Source: Rhinopomastus cyanomelas
Taxonomy: Eukaryota > Chordata > Aves > Bucerotiformes > Rhinopomastidae
Assembly: GCA_013400115.1 (NCBI GenBank)
Contig: VXBP01007514.1
Span: 1-64,000 of the forward strand
Reading direction: 5' to 3'
Length of the DNA stretch: 64,000 nucleotides
Part shown: piece after piece, positions 12,194 to 22,398 of the stretch
Layout of the letters: every line of letters starts with the position of its first letter
Position numbering within the stretch: the first letter of the stretch is position 1
Made by a program: the position numbers and the translations under genes
The notes under the pieces: generated by a model
Database searches by the model: none
Told to the model about the DNA's origin: nothing
The model's input: only the letters and a program-made list of their open reading frames with translations

Positions 12194-12273
12194 TAGAATC
12201 ATAGAATCATTAGGGATTGGAAGGGAAAGATCATCTATTCCAATCCCCCGCCACAGCAGGATCACCTAGATCA
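12194..12273 (-). mobile_element. Short CR1 3' end, family A, antisense
   Basis: Inverted tail tagaatcatagaatcattag, inverted UTR cgccacagcaggatcaccta, then cut off where the next antisense CR1 begins. Confidence 0.88.
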
Positions 12274-12446
12274 TACAGTCAGTCAGGATTAGAAGGGACC
12301 ACAGGATCATCCAGTTCCAATCCCCCTGCCATGGGCAGGGACAACGCACCCCAGATCAGGCTGGCCAGAGCCTTATCTAGCCTGGCCTTAAACACGTCCA
12401 GGGATGGGGCCTCCACCCCCTTCCTGGGCAACCCATTCCAGGCTAT
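12274..12446 (-). mobile_element. CR1 3' end, family F-like, antisense
   Basis: Inverted UTR (ccctgccatgggcagggaca) and inverted coding end (cagggatggggcctccaccc, ttcctgggcaacccattcca). Stacked directly behind a family A tail in the same orientation. Confidence 0.88.
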
Positions 12447-12447
12447 C

Positions 12448-12480
12448 ATCTTAAAAGGTATCTTGATCTTAAAAGGTATC
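12448..12480. repeat. Short 18-bp direct repeat
   Basis: atcttaaaaggtatcttg is followed immediately by atcttaaaaggtatc, a near-perfect period-18 duplication lying between two antisense CR1 pieces. Confidence 0.85.
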
Positions 12481-12546
12481 ACAGGATATGAAATATGAGG
12501 GATGATCTCCAGAGATCATCCAGTCAACCCCACCTGCCAGAGGTGG
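12481..12546 (-). mobile_element. Short CR1 3' end, antisense
   Basis: Reads gatctccagagatcatccag and caaccccacctgccagaggt, the inverted last UTR bases of a CR1. Only about 65 bp. Confidence 0.65.
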
Positions 12547-13444
12547 ATTATTGTGGGTTGAAAACCTCTGGCTACGGAGTCTGGTTAGGGTCTGCGGACT
12601 GCTGCAGCATAGTGTTAACATACCTGAGGATAAGTAGGATGTTGCCTGATAGCTTCTCTGTGAAGCTCCGGCTCTGTGGGTTTGATTCAGGATTGCAGTA
12701 AACCAGAAGGCATGCTGCTTAACCCCAGAGTGGATTTTACCAGCAGGGATGTTATTTCTCCTAAGCTACTCCAATAGGTTTGTTTTTGTAGCAGCTGCCT
12801 TCAGCTGCAGCCTCACAATAGGCTTCTCATCAGCCCGGGCAGAAGATGACCACAGTGAGCTGCAAGCACTGCTTTTATTTCAGATGCCATTGATTCCTGG
12901 GCAGGCTTCATTAGCCCTCGACGGATGCCAGGAATGGGAAGTGACAGGTGCCAGAGCTCTGTTTTCCTCCTTTTACTCTCATCTCTTCCTAAATCAGTGA
13001 TTCTAAGTCAGGAAAAGCAAAGGGTTTCTTACTAGTGAACACTTTGTGCCAGCACTCGCAGCTTTGCAGTTACACTTCCAGCACTAATTTGGCTGCAGAA
13101 AGTCGCCTCCACTCACTTCTCTGACGTTCACCCCTTGCCCGCTGTTGTAAGGTCTCACTTGGAGCACTCTGACAACTCTGAAAACCCTTCAATTTCCAAC
13201 CAGCTCTCTTTATAGAGCTGTTTACTTCTTGTTCTTTATTTATTTTCATTGCTAATGCTGCTAGCACTCTTCTTTGAATTCCTAAAGGTTTTCATTAGCT
13301 TCTAATGACTGAGGTGTGCCTGGGCTCACGCTCACCACCAGGTCCTGATGTGTCCGTGTGACGAGCAAGTTCCCTCGACAATTTGCTCCAGTGAGTGTGG
13401 GGAAGTGCAAATCAGTGCAAGTCAGAGGCAGGATGTGAAGCCTC
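12547..13444. other. Unique DNA, no feature recognised
   Basis: No CR1 signature. Chance frames only. Confidence 0.5.
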
Positions 13445-13698
13445 TGGGCAATAGGAAGAGGTTGCAGAGGAGGTTCCACATCAGTGTGAGAAGGGACTTC
13501 TTCATGGTGATGGTGCTGGTGTCCTGGAAGGGGCTGCCCAGGGTGGGTTGTAGAGTCTACTTCCCTGGACTCATTTAAAAACTCCCTGGTCATGTTCCTG
13601 TGCGTGACTGGATCTGGGGGATCCTGCTGTGTCGGGGGGCTTGGACTGGATGATGTGTCGAGGTCCCTTCCAGTCCCTAATGTTCTGTGGTGCTGTGA
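13445..13698 (+). mobile_element. CR1 3' end, family A
   Basis: Coding end RRFHISVRRDFFMVMVL, SWKGLPRVG, then gtgactggatctgggggatc, gatcctgctgtgtcgggggg and tail tgttctgtggtgctgtg. Confidence 0.92.
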
Positions 13699-13796
13699 CA
13701 ATCAGGGAATGGGCATTTAAAGGGGCACAGGGAGAAGCCTGTTGTCCGGGGCATCCCAGCTGTGAAGAGCTTTGGGGTGGGGGGGGGTGGTAAATA

Positions 13797-13857
13797 CCGG
13801 TGGGCCAGATTGCACACCCCCATATCCGACCCATGGGCCAGGGTTTGAGGACTCCTG
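13797..13857 (-). mobile_element. hAT (Charlie-like) DNA transposon terminal fragment
   Basis: The segment ends in gggtttgaggactcctg, the inverse complement of the hAT terminus CAGGGGTCCTCAAAC also seen at 29704. It is preceded by tgggccagattgcaca and cccatgggccag, the gggcca-rich subterminal text usual for Charlie-type elements. The terminus abuts ccctagac, matching the NCTAGN 8-bp target preference of hAT elements. The other end was not found. Orientation is arbitrary. Confidence 0.6.
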
Positions 13858-14140
13858 CCCTAGACCATGGCCTCAAGTGCTCTAGCTACTCCATTTTTAA
13901 ACACCTCTAGGGATGGGGGCTCCACCAACTCCCTGGGCAGCCTCTTCCAGTGCCCAAATGCTCTCTCAGTAAACTTCTTCCTAAGAGCCAATCCAACGCA
14001 GAGGCTGTTTCCCCTCATCCTATCATTAGGAATCTAGGAGAAGGGAGCAGCACCAGCCTCGCTCCAACCTCCTTTGAGGTAGCTGTAGAGAACAAGAAGG
14101 TCTCCTCTCAGCCTCCTCCTCTCTAGACTCAATAACCCCA
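13858..14140 (-). mobile_element. CR1 3' coding end, antisense, cut by hAT insertion
   Basis: Inverted coding sequence of the family seen on the plus strand at 24622-25320. The junction text tagaccatggcctcaagtgc corresponds to gcacttgaggccatggtcta near 25220. The expected inverted 3' UTR is missing on the left, where the hAT terminus lies. Ends near agactcaataacccca. Confidence 0.85.
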
Positions 14141-14160
14141 GATCACAGAATCACAGAATC
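14141..14160 (-). mobile_element. CR1 tail remnant
   Basis: gatcacagaatcacagaatc is the inverted CR1 tail repeat only, without any UTR behind it. Confidence 0.5.
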
Positions 14161-14819
14161 AATCCCATTCACTGTCAAACTGCAAACAGAAATGGAGGGA
14201 GAACTTGTACTAGAATATTCCATCCTATTTAGAATGGAATATCCCAGCTCAGGCTACTGTCCCTGTCTAGGTCCTCAGGATCAAACCACCTGGGTTTCCC
14301 TGGTTGCTCAAGAGGATCCTCAGAAATTTGCCAAAGGCATTCTATTGCCAAAACACTTGCAAAGTTTATTTGTACTCATTCTGCTGCTAATTCCTCTTGT
14401 AAATATTGTGTGAAGTGTTTGTTGTTGGTTTAGAGCTCGAGCAGCTGTAGGGGTCTGGGAGCTGCCTCTATCCAACATGTGTGTTAACGGCAGTGAAAAT
14501 ATCTGTTCTCTTGCTTTCGTTCACCCAAAGCTCGTGAATTCGGGGCTGTTTGCATTTCAGGCTGTGGTTCTGTTGCCTATGGAAGGTAATGGTGGCCCTC
14601 AGAAGATGTCCATTTTTGCTTTTGCCATGCTCTCCCTCTCACTTCCCTGTCTTAAGATGCAAACCGGAGAGTTATCTGCTCCAACCGAGTTTCCTGATGT
14701 TTCCGTCTGGTCTGTAAGAAGCTCATCTGAAATCAGCTGGGGAATAAAGTTGGCTGTAATTCAGTGGAAAATGAGGTGGAACTAACACCTGCAGAGCTTT
14801 GAAAATATTCAGAGGCTGC
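14161..14819. other. Unique DNA, no feature recognised
   Basis: A 102-codon open frame (14477-14785) shows no domain or splice borders. Confidence 0.45.
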
Positions 14820-15234
14820 ATCCCCTCTGCTCTGGAGACAGACTGTGAGGGAGTTTGATCTTTTCAGCCTGGAGAGGAGTAGGCTCTGGGGGAACCGTCT
14901 AGCAACCTTTCAACCCCTGAAAGGGGCTGTCTAAGGCTGCAGAAGACTGTTCCCAAGGGCAGGGAATGACAGGATGAGGGGTCATGGTTTGGAGCTGGAA
15001 AAGGGCAGAGCGAGGCTGGACAGGAGGAAAATGTTGTTGAACCTGAGGGTGAGGGATCCCTGGAACAGGTTGCCCAGAGAGGTGGTGGAGGCCCTATTCC
15101 TGGAGACATTCGGAAAGCAACTGCATGTTGCACTGTGGGACATTGTCTGGTGGCCATGGAGATGTTGAGCTGCGGGTTGGACTTGATGATCTTGGAGGTC
15201 CTTTCCAACCCCAGTGATTCTGTGTGACTCTGTG
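14820..15234 (+). mobile_element. CR1 LINE, family D
   Basis: Coding end GHGLELEKGRARLDRRKML, WNRLPREVVEALFLETF, then UTR cgggttggacttgatgatct, tcctttccaaccccagtgat and tail attctgtgtgactctgtg. Confidence 0.92.
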
Positions 15235-16547
15235 AAGCCTGGTTTTCAAGGCGTTAACATCATTGGGTGAGAACAGGAGGCTCAGCCTGGGAATGGCCCA
15301 TAGATGCATTTCATGAATGAAGAGAAAATAGAAATCAAAGCATCTTCCTGGCAGTCCAGAGCAATCTCCTGCAGAACCCGTTGTACCCCCGCTGTGTGGA
15401 AATCTGAGTGAGGCATCAGTACCAGGGGATTTTCACCCCCTTCCTTAGCTAGTTCATCTTCAAGCTAAAGCTTTAAGCACATGCTATGGGTGCGGAAGTG
15501 TGTGCAGGCACAGACACGTGTAGAATAAAGTCTGAGGTTTATGCTGGGGTTTGATTGCCCCATCCTGAGTTTCTCTGTATTTCATTCCTTTGTTTTTATA
15601 GCTCTGTCCTTCTCCAAACTATGAATTTCTTCCACATCTTCAGCACTGCTGTGTTTCCATCACATCCCGGCTCCACATCCCTTTTTCCCCCAGCTCTCTT
15701 GTAACTGAGAGTTGCAGTAACAGGTCATTTGGCCTTTTTCTGTCACGAAGTGAAGCTGAGATGATTTGGAGGTCATTTAAGAACAGGGTGACATCCTCCC
15801 TGGTTCACACTAAGAACCCATTGTTATGCAGCTTGAAATACCTCCTAGTACCTCATGCTGCAAACTCATCTCTTATTTATTGTCCACCATTTAAATGAAG
15901 TCCCATTTACTGTTGCTCCAAGGCATCTTCCCTCCCCGCCTTGACTCTCCCTTTCCAATTATTCCCCCCCACACGTCATTAGTTTGGACTTGCTGGGCTG
16001 CATCTCATTTTGTTTTCTGTCTCTTTTGCCTAATAACAAGAAACATAAGGGGTCACTTTGAGCCAGTGGAACTAATGGGCAAACCATGAATATTAGGGAA
16101 GCTTGAGAAATTAAGGAGGTGATGAAATCTTCCTCATGTGACATGCTAATGAAAACGCAGTGTGCGGCTCTTTCAGAGATAATCCTATTGCTGGCCTGAT
16201 TGAAATATCACTGTGAGGGCTCTCTACTAAACAGACAGGCTCTAAATATACAGCCCCTAGTCTGGCTGTGAAATTGGAGTCCCTCATCCTGCTTCTCAGG
16301 AACTCCCACATGAAATAGATTAGATGGCTGTTTGTGAAAATCTTATGGAGCTGCTGTTGCTTGACATTTACCGCATCTTACAGAGCGATAAGCTGGAGGA
16401 GGCAGCTGAGCGAACGGCTGCTCAGGGTGTTGCACCTCCTACCTCCAGCCGCTTGCTCTAATGCAAGGTAGGGACTTGGGAACCTGCTGCTCTGCAAGGG
16501 GCTAAGAACGGTGGATTTGTACCCTAATCTTTGGAAATGGTTCTGGA
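15235..16547. other. Unique DNA, partly conserved-looking
   Basis: No CR1. 15460-15490 carries ctttaagcacatgct, faintly like an old amniote repeat. 16085-16380 is AT-rich, low in repeats and contains a POU-like atgctaat at 16144; it could be a conserved noncoding element. Confidence 0.45.
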
Positions 16548-16805
16548 CGAGAGGCAGTGGGTGTGAGCTGGAGCACAGGAGGTTCCATATAAATATCAGA
16601 AGGAACTTCTTCCCAGTGAGGGTGACAGAGCACTGGAACAGGCTGCCTAGGGGGGTTGTGAAGTCTCCTTCTCTGGAGATGTTCAAGACCCGACTGGACA
16701 GGTTCCTGTGTGACTTGGTTTAGGTGATCCTGCTGTTGCAGGCGGATTGGACTAGATGATCTTTTGAGGTCCCTTCCAATCCCTGATGATTCTATGATTC
16801 TGTGG
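16548..16805 (+). mobile_element. CR1 3' end, family A
   Basis: Continuous frame RRFHINIRRNFFPVRVTEHW, RLPRGVVKSPSLEMF, FLCDLV-stop at 16723. UTR gatcctgctgttgcaggcgg, tail tgattctatgattctgtgg. Its tail touches an antisense CR1 tail. Confidence 0.94.
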
Positions 16806-17040
16806 AATCATAGAATGTCTATGACATAGATGTCATAGAATGACCCAACATGGAAAGGACCTCCAAAGGTCATCTAGTCCAACCCCCCTTGCAGGGAGCA
16901 AGGACATCCACAACTAGATCAGGTTCCCCAGAACCTTGTCCAGCCTCCCCTTGAGTATCTCCAGGGACAGAGCCTCAACTCACTTCCTGGGCAACCTGTT
17001 CCCATGTTCAACCCCCCTCTTGCTAAAGACCTTCTTCATA
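16806..17040 (-). mobile_element. CR1 3' end, family E, antisense
   Basis: Begins with an expanded inverted tail (aatcatagaatgtctatgac, then gtcatagaatgaccc). Continues with tccaaaggtcatctagtcca and inverted coding end (ttgtccagcctccccttgag). Forms a tail-to-tail pair with the preceding copy. Confidence 0.9.
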
Positions 17041-17096
17041 ACTTTGCTGCAAAGTATTTCTCTACTTTTCCTCTTGCCAGCATGCACTGGGAACAC

Positions 17097-17503
17097 AGGG
17101 AGTGGAGCTTCTCCCTGCTGACAAAAGGCTGAGGGAGCTGAGTCACTTGAGCTGGGAAAAAAAGGAGCCCCATGAATGTTGATCGATATGGAAAGGGTGG
17201 TTGTCAGGAAGATGGATCCAGGCTCTGCTCAGGGGCACCCAGTGATAGGACAAGGGGCAGCGGGTGTGAGCTGGAACAGAGGAGGTTCCACATCAGTGTG
17301 AGAAGGGACTTCTTTGCAGTCAGGGTGCCAGAGCCCTGGCAGGGGCTGCCCAGGGTGGGTTGTAGAGTCTCCTTCTCTGGAGACACTGAGAACCCACCTG
17401 GTCATGTTCTTGTGCGACTGGATCTAGGGGATCCTGCTGCAGTGGGGGGCTTGGACTGGATGATGTGTAGGGGTCCCTTCCAATCCCTAATGTTTGGTAA
17501 TTT
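17097..17503 (+). mobile_element. CR1 LINE, family A
   Basis: Coding text NVDRYGKGGCQEDGSRLCSG, APSDRTRGSGCELEQRRFH and PEPWQGLPRVG in one frame from 17172. The frame then leaves the ancestral register. UTR gatcctgctgcagtgggggg, tail degraded to atgtttggtaattt. Confidence 0.93.
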
Positions 17504-18352
17504 AGTGGGATGGCATGAGCAGCTGTGTGCAGTTTCTGGCAATGTCTGCACATTGCCCACACGTGGTTTGGGTTGTTTCCTGGCAACCAGGTGGTTAACA
17601 GGTTACCACTGCTGTGGTCCTCACCAACCTGTTCACGAGGTGGCAAGTGGTCAGGCTCTTCAAAAGCAGCAAACCTGGACTCACGGGAATTCCCCACATC
17701 CCTCGTGTGTAGGGGAGTAAGAAATAAAACGTGAGGGAAGAGCTTTTCCCTGCATGACCTCTTCACTGGGTGACTTGTCTTCACTCCATGGGCTAAGAAA
17801 GTCCCTGTCTGGGCTCAGCCTGAGATGAACATCTGTAGCTGAATAACCACAGTAATGCCCTGGGTCTGCGATAAAAGTGGGGATTGTGTGCTGGGCTTTT
17901 TTTTTTTTTTGAGTCAGTACAAGAAAAATTCACTCCCCAGAATGAATGGCAGCTATTGATGTCAATGAGAGGAGAGAGAAGGAGTCAGGACAATTTTCCT
18001 AACCTCTAATAAGGCTCTTAATCTGTTTATAAATTGCCATTGATGTGTGGCTGTGCCTCCAGCTGAAGACAGACAGCAATGGTTTAGTTCAAACCCTTTT
18101 TTTTTCTTTAATGTACTAAAACCATGATGGACTTCATTGTGGTTTTTTACCTCAGTTAGATTTTACCTCATTTAGATGTTGATGCTTAGTGTTGCTGCAG
18201 CTTGGTCCCTCTTTTCCCCAGGAACAGCTGCAGAACTTTTCCTTGGGGATGCCTTCCTCACCAGCCCAGGACACACAGATTCCTCCTCCTCCTCATCAGC
18301 TCCTGTTGTCACCTCTGTTGAGAGATGCCCCTGTGCTCCTCACTGACCCTTT
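17504..18352. other. Unique DNA with T-runs
   Basis: Holds a 14-base T-run at 17897-17910 and another at 18097-18105. No gene or CR1 seen. Confidence 0.5.
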
Positions 18353-18911
18353 CCATAGAATCATAGAATGAACTGTCTTTGAAGGGACACCCAGAGGGCA
18401 TCCAGTCCAACCTCCCTGCACCAAGCAGGGCCATCTCTCACCAGACCACGTTGCCCAGAGCTCCATCCAGCCTGACCTCGAATGGCTCCAGGGATGGGGC
18501 CTCCACCACCTCTCTGGGCAACCTGTTAAAGGGATCCCCCACCCTCACCCTGTTGAAAAGATTCAGCAACGTTTTCCTCCTGTCCAGCCTCACTCTGCCC
18601 TTTTCCAGCTTCAAACCATGACCCCTCATCCTGGCATTCCTTGCCCCTGTGAACAGTCTTCCGCAGACTTCTGACAGCCCCTTTCAGGGGTTGGAAGGTT
18701 GCTAGAAGGTCCCCTCAGAGCCTTCTCCTCTCCAGGCTGAACCACCCCAACTCCCTCAGTCTGTCTCCAGAGCAGAGAGGCTGCACCCCTGTGACCATCC
18801 TCTGGACTCGCTCCAACAGCTCCTCATCCTTCTTGTGTTGTGCACCATCCTCTTGGGGGCTGTGGAGCTGGACTCCAGTGGACTCCAGGTTAGGTCTCAC
18901 TAGAGCAGATT
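18353..18911 (-). mobile_element. CR1 LINE, family D, antisense
   Basis: Inverted tail catagaatcatagaatgaac, caagcagggccatctctcac, inverted GLKLEKGRVRLDRRKTLL (near 18600), inverted LRELGWFSLERRRL (near 18740). About 560 bp. Confidence 0.93.
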
Positions 18912-19711
18912 ATTTCTCCTGCATCAGTGTCCTTCAGCTTCACCTTTCCAGATGTGGATGCCCTTCCCTTATCTACTCAATTTAAATTGTATTTGAAGGC
19001 TGCAGCACCCACATGGATGAAGGCCATGGAATTTGCCCTGCTGAGAGCACCACCAGTGCAGGAGGAGCAGTTATCCCTCTTTCCCCACTCAGGGAGCTGG
19101 TAGCTTCAAATAGTCTCTGTTAGTCCCAGCAGATTATTCCTGTTTATTCCCCCAAGAAGAGGTCCCTTGGTGCTGCTCTGACTCCCTGCCAGGCTAACAA
19201 ACCTCTTTTAGTTCGTTCTTTCCATGAAATGAAAGGGGTGCCAGCTTCCCCATGGGTTTCCCAGCAGCACAGTGCTGCTTGCTGCGGTTCACGTGACTAA
19301 GGAGGGTGACTGGGATTTCTGAGCTGCCTTAGCATTCTGAATGATCTCTACAATTCCAGAAAGTAATCAATAACGTGTCTGTTCCAAATACCCCTATAAT
19401 ACCCCGATTTTGTCCTCATGAATCTGTTGGATGGAGGGAGCGTGGCCACGCAGGATGGTGACAGTCACCATGGCTGGGGTGGGGGATGATGCTTTAAGAG
19501 AGATTCTTGAGGGTATTTCCTTCACACAGAGGTAAAGATGAAATTCTAGACTTCTTGTAAATACTTGCTGGTGGGTTTTTGGTAGTAGATTGAGCTGGTT
19601 TCTGCAAAACCATCAGGGTCCCAGCAGCTGCATTCGCCTGTTGCAGTTTGCTGCAGGCAAAGGTTCCAAGGTTCTGTGCTTGTTTTCCCTGGGGTTTTTA
19701 TTCCATTTGCA
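18912..19711. other. Unique DNA, no feature recognised
   Basis: No CR1, tandem repeat or exon signal seen. Confidence 0.5.
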
Positions 19712-19999
19712 TTGGCCTCTTCTCCCTAGGGACTAGCGATAGGACCAGAGGAAAAGGGGTCACGTTGTGCCAGGGGACGGTCAGGTTGGATCTTAGGAAA
19801 AGCTTCTTCCCAGCAAGAATGGGAAAAGCTTGGAATAGACTACCCAGGGAGGGGGTGGAGGCACTGTCCCTGGAAGGATTCAACAACTGGGCAGCTGGGG
19901 TGTTTGAGGAGGTGGGTTAGTGGTTGGGGGCTGTAGGGCAGATGGTTGGACTCAATGATCTTGAAGGTCTTTTCCAGCTTGGGTGATTGTGTGATTCTC
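19712..19999 (+). mobile_element. CR1 3' end, family B
   Basis: Frame with LGTSDRTRGKGVTLCQG, VRLDLRKSFFPARMGKAWN, LPREGVEALSLEGFNNW, stop at 19920. UTR gggcagatggttggactcaa, tail gggtgattgtgtgattctc. Confidence 0.94.
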
Positions 20000-20189
20000 T
20001 AGCCATCCATGTGGTTTGTGGTGCAGAAGGTGAGACACACAGAGTAATCTTGTGACCATCCCTTCCTCTGATGGAAGGAAATACTGCCACGGGCTGTGGT
20101 GTGTCCAACAGACCCCCCGTGGGTCTTTGTACCTGGTGAATTACAGGGAAGTTTGTGAGGTAGAGAAGTCTCTGCTTTGCTGCTGAGAA

Positions 20190-20600
20190 GGCCTGGAGGA
20201 TAGGGCTGATGGGGAAAGGCTGAGGGAGATGGGGCTGGCTGGTATGAGGAAGAGGAGGCTGAGGGGAGATCTTATTGCTGTCTACAACTACTTGAAAGGA
20301 GGGTGGAAAGAGGGGGGGGTCGGTCTCTTCTCCCCAGTCACCAGCAACAGGACAAGAGGAAATGGACTCAAGTGGTGCAAGGAGAGGATCAGGTTGGCCA
20401 TCAGGAGAAATCTCTTCCCTGCCACAGTGGTCAGGGGTTGGCACAGGCTGCCCAGGGATGGAGGGAGTCGCTGTTCCTGGAGGGGGTTCAACAGCCGAGT
20501 AGCTGTGGCCCTGGGGAACAGGGTTTAGTAGGCAGGGTGGGCTTGGGGTGATGGTTGGACTGGATGATTTTGGAGGTCTCTTCGAACCTGAATGATTCTG
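20190..20600 (+). mobile_element. CR1 LINE, family C
   Basis: Frame with LRGDLIAVYNYLKGG, NRTRGNGLKWCKERIRLAIR, RNLFPATVVRGWHRLPRDG and a stop at 20528. UTR atggttggactggatgattt, tail acctgaatgattctgcatt. Confidence 0.94.
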
Positions 20601-21611
20601 CATTCCAGGAGGTGTCTCCTGATGCTTTACCTGGCATGAAGCTACTCCAGCTCCATCCTATAACCTCCTCACAACTGCGCTCTCTCCGTAAAAGCTTTGC
20701 AAATGCTTTGAAGCCGGAGTCTGCCAGGGCTGCAGCCGGGCCCACACTCGTGCGATGTTGTCATAACAACAAACAACGATTTGAAATGCAGATTTGCCGT
20801 CTCCGCTGCTTAGTAGTGATTGAAAGCTCTGGAAAATGGAGGATTTGCTCGACAGAGATTGTGCCTATTAGACCAAGCAGGTGATAATGGAAGTTGGGAG
20901 GATGCCCAAGGGATAAAGATGATGGTTTATGTATCATCTAACCCAAGAATTCGATGTTTTTCATGGGGTGGCCTATCCAGCTATTTCTGTTCAGTCTGTA
21001 AGACTGGTGTCACTGCTGCGGAAGCTCTGGGATCTCTGGAACAAACTGCTTTGCTGCAGGAAAAGGACACATTTCTGACCTCCTGATTAAACCTGTGGAC
21101 CTGATGGAGCCCTTGGTGTTTGTTTCCAGACAGGTGCTGCACCCCCTGGAGCAGATGGAGTTTGTTGTTTTATTTGCAAAATAGCTTTTACTGCTAAAAA
21201 AAATGGGTGTTTGGATTTTCCAAGGCAGGAATCATGTTATTCCCTCACGTCTGTCTCTTCGTTAGCCGCAGTGCTGGCATCTCCCAGCTTTTGCACCAGT
21301 GTTGGAGAGCCAGATGGCTCTCAGCCCAGCTCGGTGCAGCTGATTCCGCGCAGATGTTCTCCACACGGCCTCCACAAGTGCCCACCTGGAGCCATCCCCC
21401 TCCTGTCCTGCCATCACAGAGTGCTCTCGAGCAAATCCTCCCTAGGGAACAGGAGCGTTTTCACTGGGGTTCAACCTACACGTGGCCCAGTCACCAGGTC
21501 CTCCAGTGCCTTGAGGTGTCCCAACTTGGGTGCTCAGGGTACCCTCATACTCCAGTAGCCAGAGTGTGTTTCCCACTGCTCCTCCTCACTCGGGGACCCC
21601 ACAGCAGAACA
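20601..21611. other. Unique DNA, no gene supported
   Basis: A pyrimidine-rich stretch ending in ag at 21271 precedes an open stretch, but no usable donor follows, so I do not call an exon. Confidence 0.45.
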
Positions 21612-21966
21612 CCCTGCTCTTGTGAGACCCCCACCTTGAATCCTGCCTCCAGTTCTGGTGTCCCCAACATCAGAAGGATCTGGAGCTGTTGGAGCAAGTC
21701 CAGAGGGGGCCTCGGAGATGATCCAAGGACCAGAGTACCTTTCTTTGAGGACAGCCTGAGGGAGCTAGGGTTGTTCAACCCAAAGAAGAGAAAATTCTGG
21801 GGGGACCTTACAGCTGCCTTCCAGTCCCTGAAGGGAACCTCCAGGAAGGCTGCAGAGGGACTTTTCCCAAGGGGGTCCAATGATAGGACAAAGGGAAACG
21901 GTTTGGAACTGAAGGAGAGGAGGCTCAGACTAGATCTGAGGACAAAGTTCTTCAATGCCAGAGAGT
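21612..21966 (+). mobile_element. CR1 coding fragment, 3' part missing
   Basis: Within a fortuitous 269-codon frame, the CR1 part is ETPTLNPASSSGVPNIRR, LRELGLFNPKKRKFWGDLTA, RGSNDRTKGNGLELKERRL and RLDLRTKFFNARE. The C-terminus and UTR are absent. The next CR1 starts almost at once in the same orientation. Confidence 0.9.
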
Positions 21967-21969
21967 GGG

Positions 21970-22398
21970 CAGAGAAGGGCAACTGGGCTGGTTTAGGGTC
22001 TGGAGAACAGGGCTGATGGGGAGAGGCTATTCAGCCTGGAGAAGAGGAGGCTGAGGGGAGACCTCACTGCTCTCTACAGCTGCTTGAAGGGAGGGTGTGG
22101 TGAGGCAGGGGCTGGCCTTTTCTCCCTAGGGACTAGTGATAGGACCAGAGAAAATAGGGTCAAGTTGTGCCAGGGGAGGGTCAGGCTGGATCTGAGGACA
22201 AACTTTTCTTCCCATCAAGAGTGGGGAGGCCTTGGAACAGGCTTCCCAGGGAGGGGGTGGAAGCACCATCCCTGAGGGGTTCACAGCTGTGTAGCCAGGG
22301 TGTTTGAGGAGATGAGTTAGGGGCTTGGGGGTTGTAGGACAGACGGGTGGCCTTGATGGTCTTGAAGGTCTTTTCCAATCCTGATGATCCTATGATTT
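21970..22398 (+). mobile_element. CR1 LINE, family B
   Basis: FSLEKRRLRGDLTALYSCLK (near 22030-22090), LGTSDRTRENRVKLCQG, VRLDLRTNF, GVEAPSLRGS-like end. UTR and tail ttttccaatcctgatgatcc, tatgattt. Confidence 0.93.

Noticed and set aside
11827..12204. 125-codon frame with a signal-peptide-like start
   Set aside because: Hydrophobic N-terminus only; the rest is low-complexity charged sequence, it runs into a CR1 tail, and there is no homologue I know.
17897..17910. T14 run as a possible poly(A) of a processed pseudogene on the minus strand
   Set aside because: No gene-like sequence is found next to it on the expected side.
19917..20603. 228-codon minus-strand frame
   Set aside because: Covers the antisense of the family C CR1 at 20190-20600 and flank; CR1 antisense is often open because of its composition.
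21272..21420. Possible exon after tcttcgttagccgcag
   Set aside because: Acceptor is plausible but no consensus donor follows in the open stretch.
21207..22016. 269-codon open frame, the longest in the window
   Set aside because: Its 3' half is CR1 coding sequence (LRELGLFNPKKRK, SNDRTKGNG) and the 5' half is unrelated unique DNA; no start context, no gene structure.
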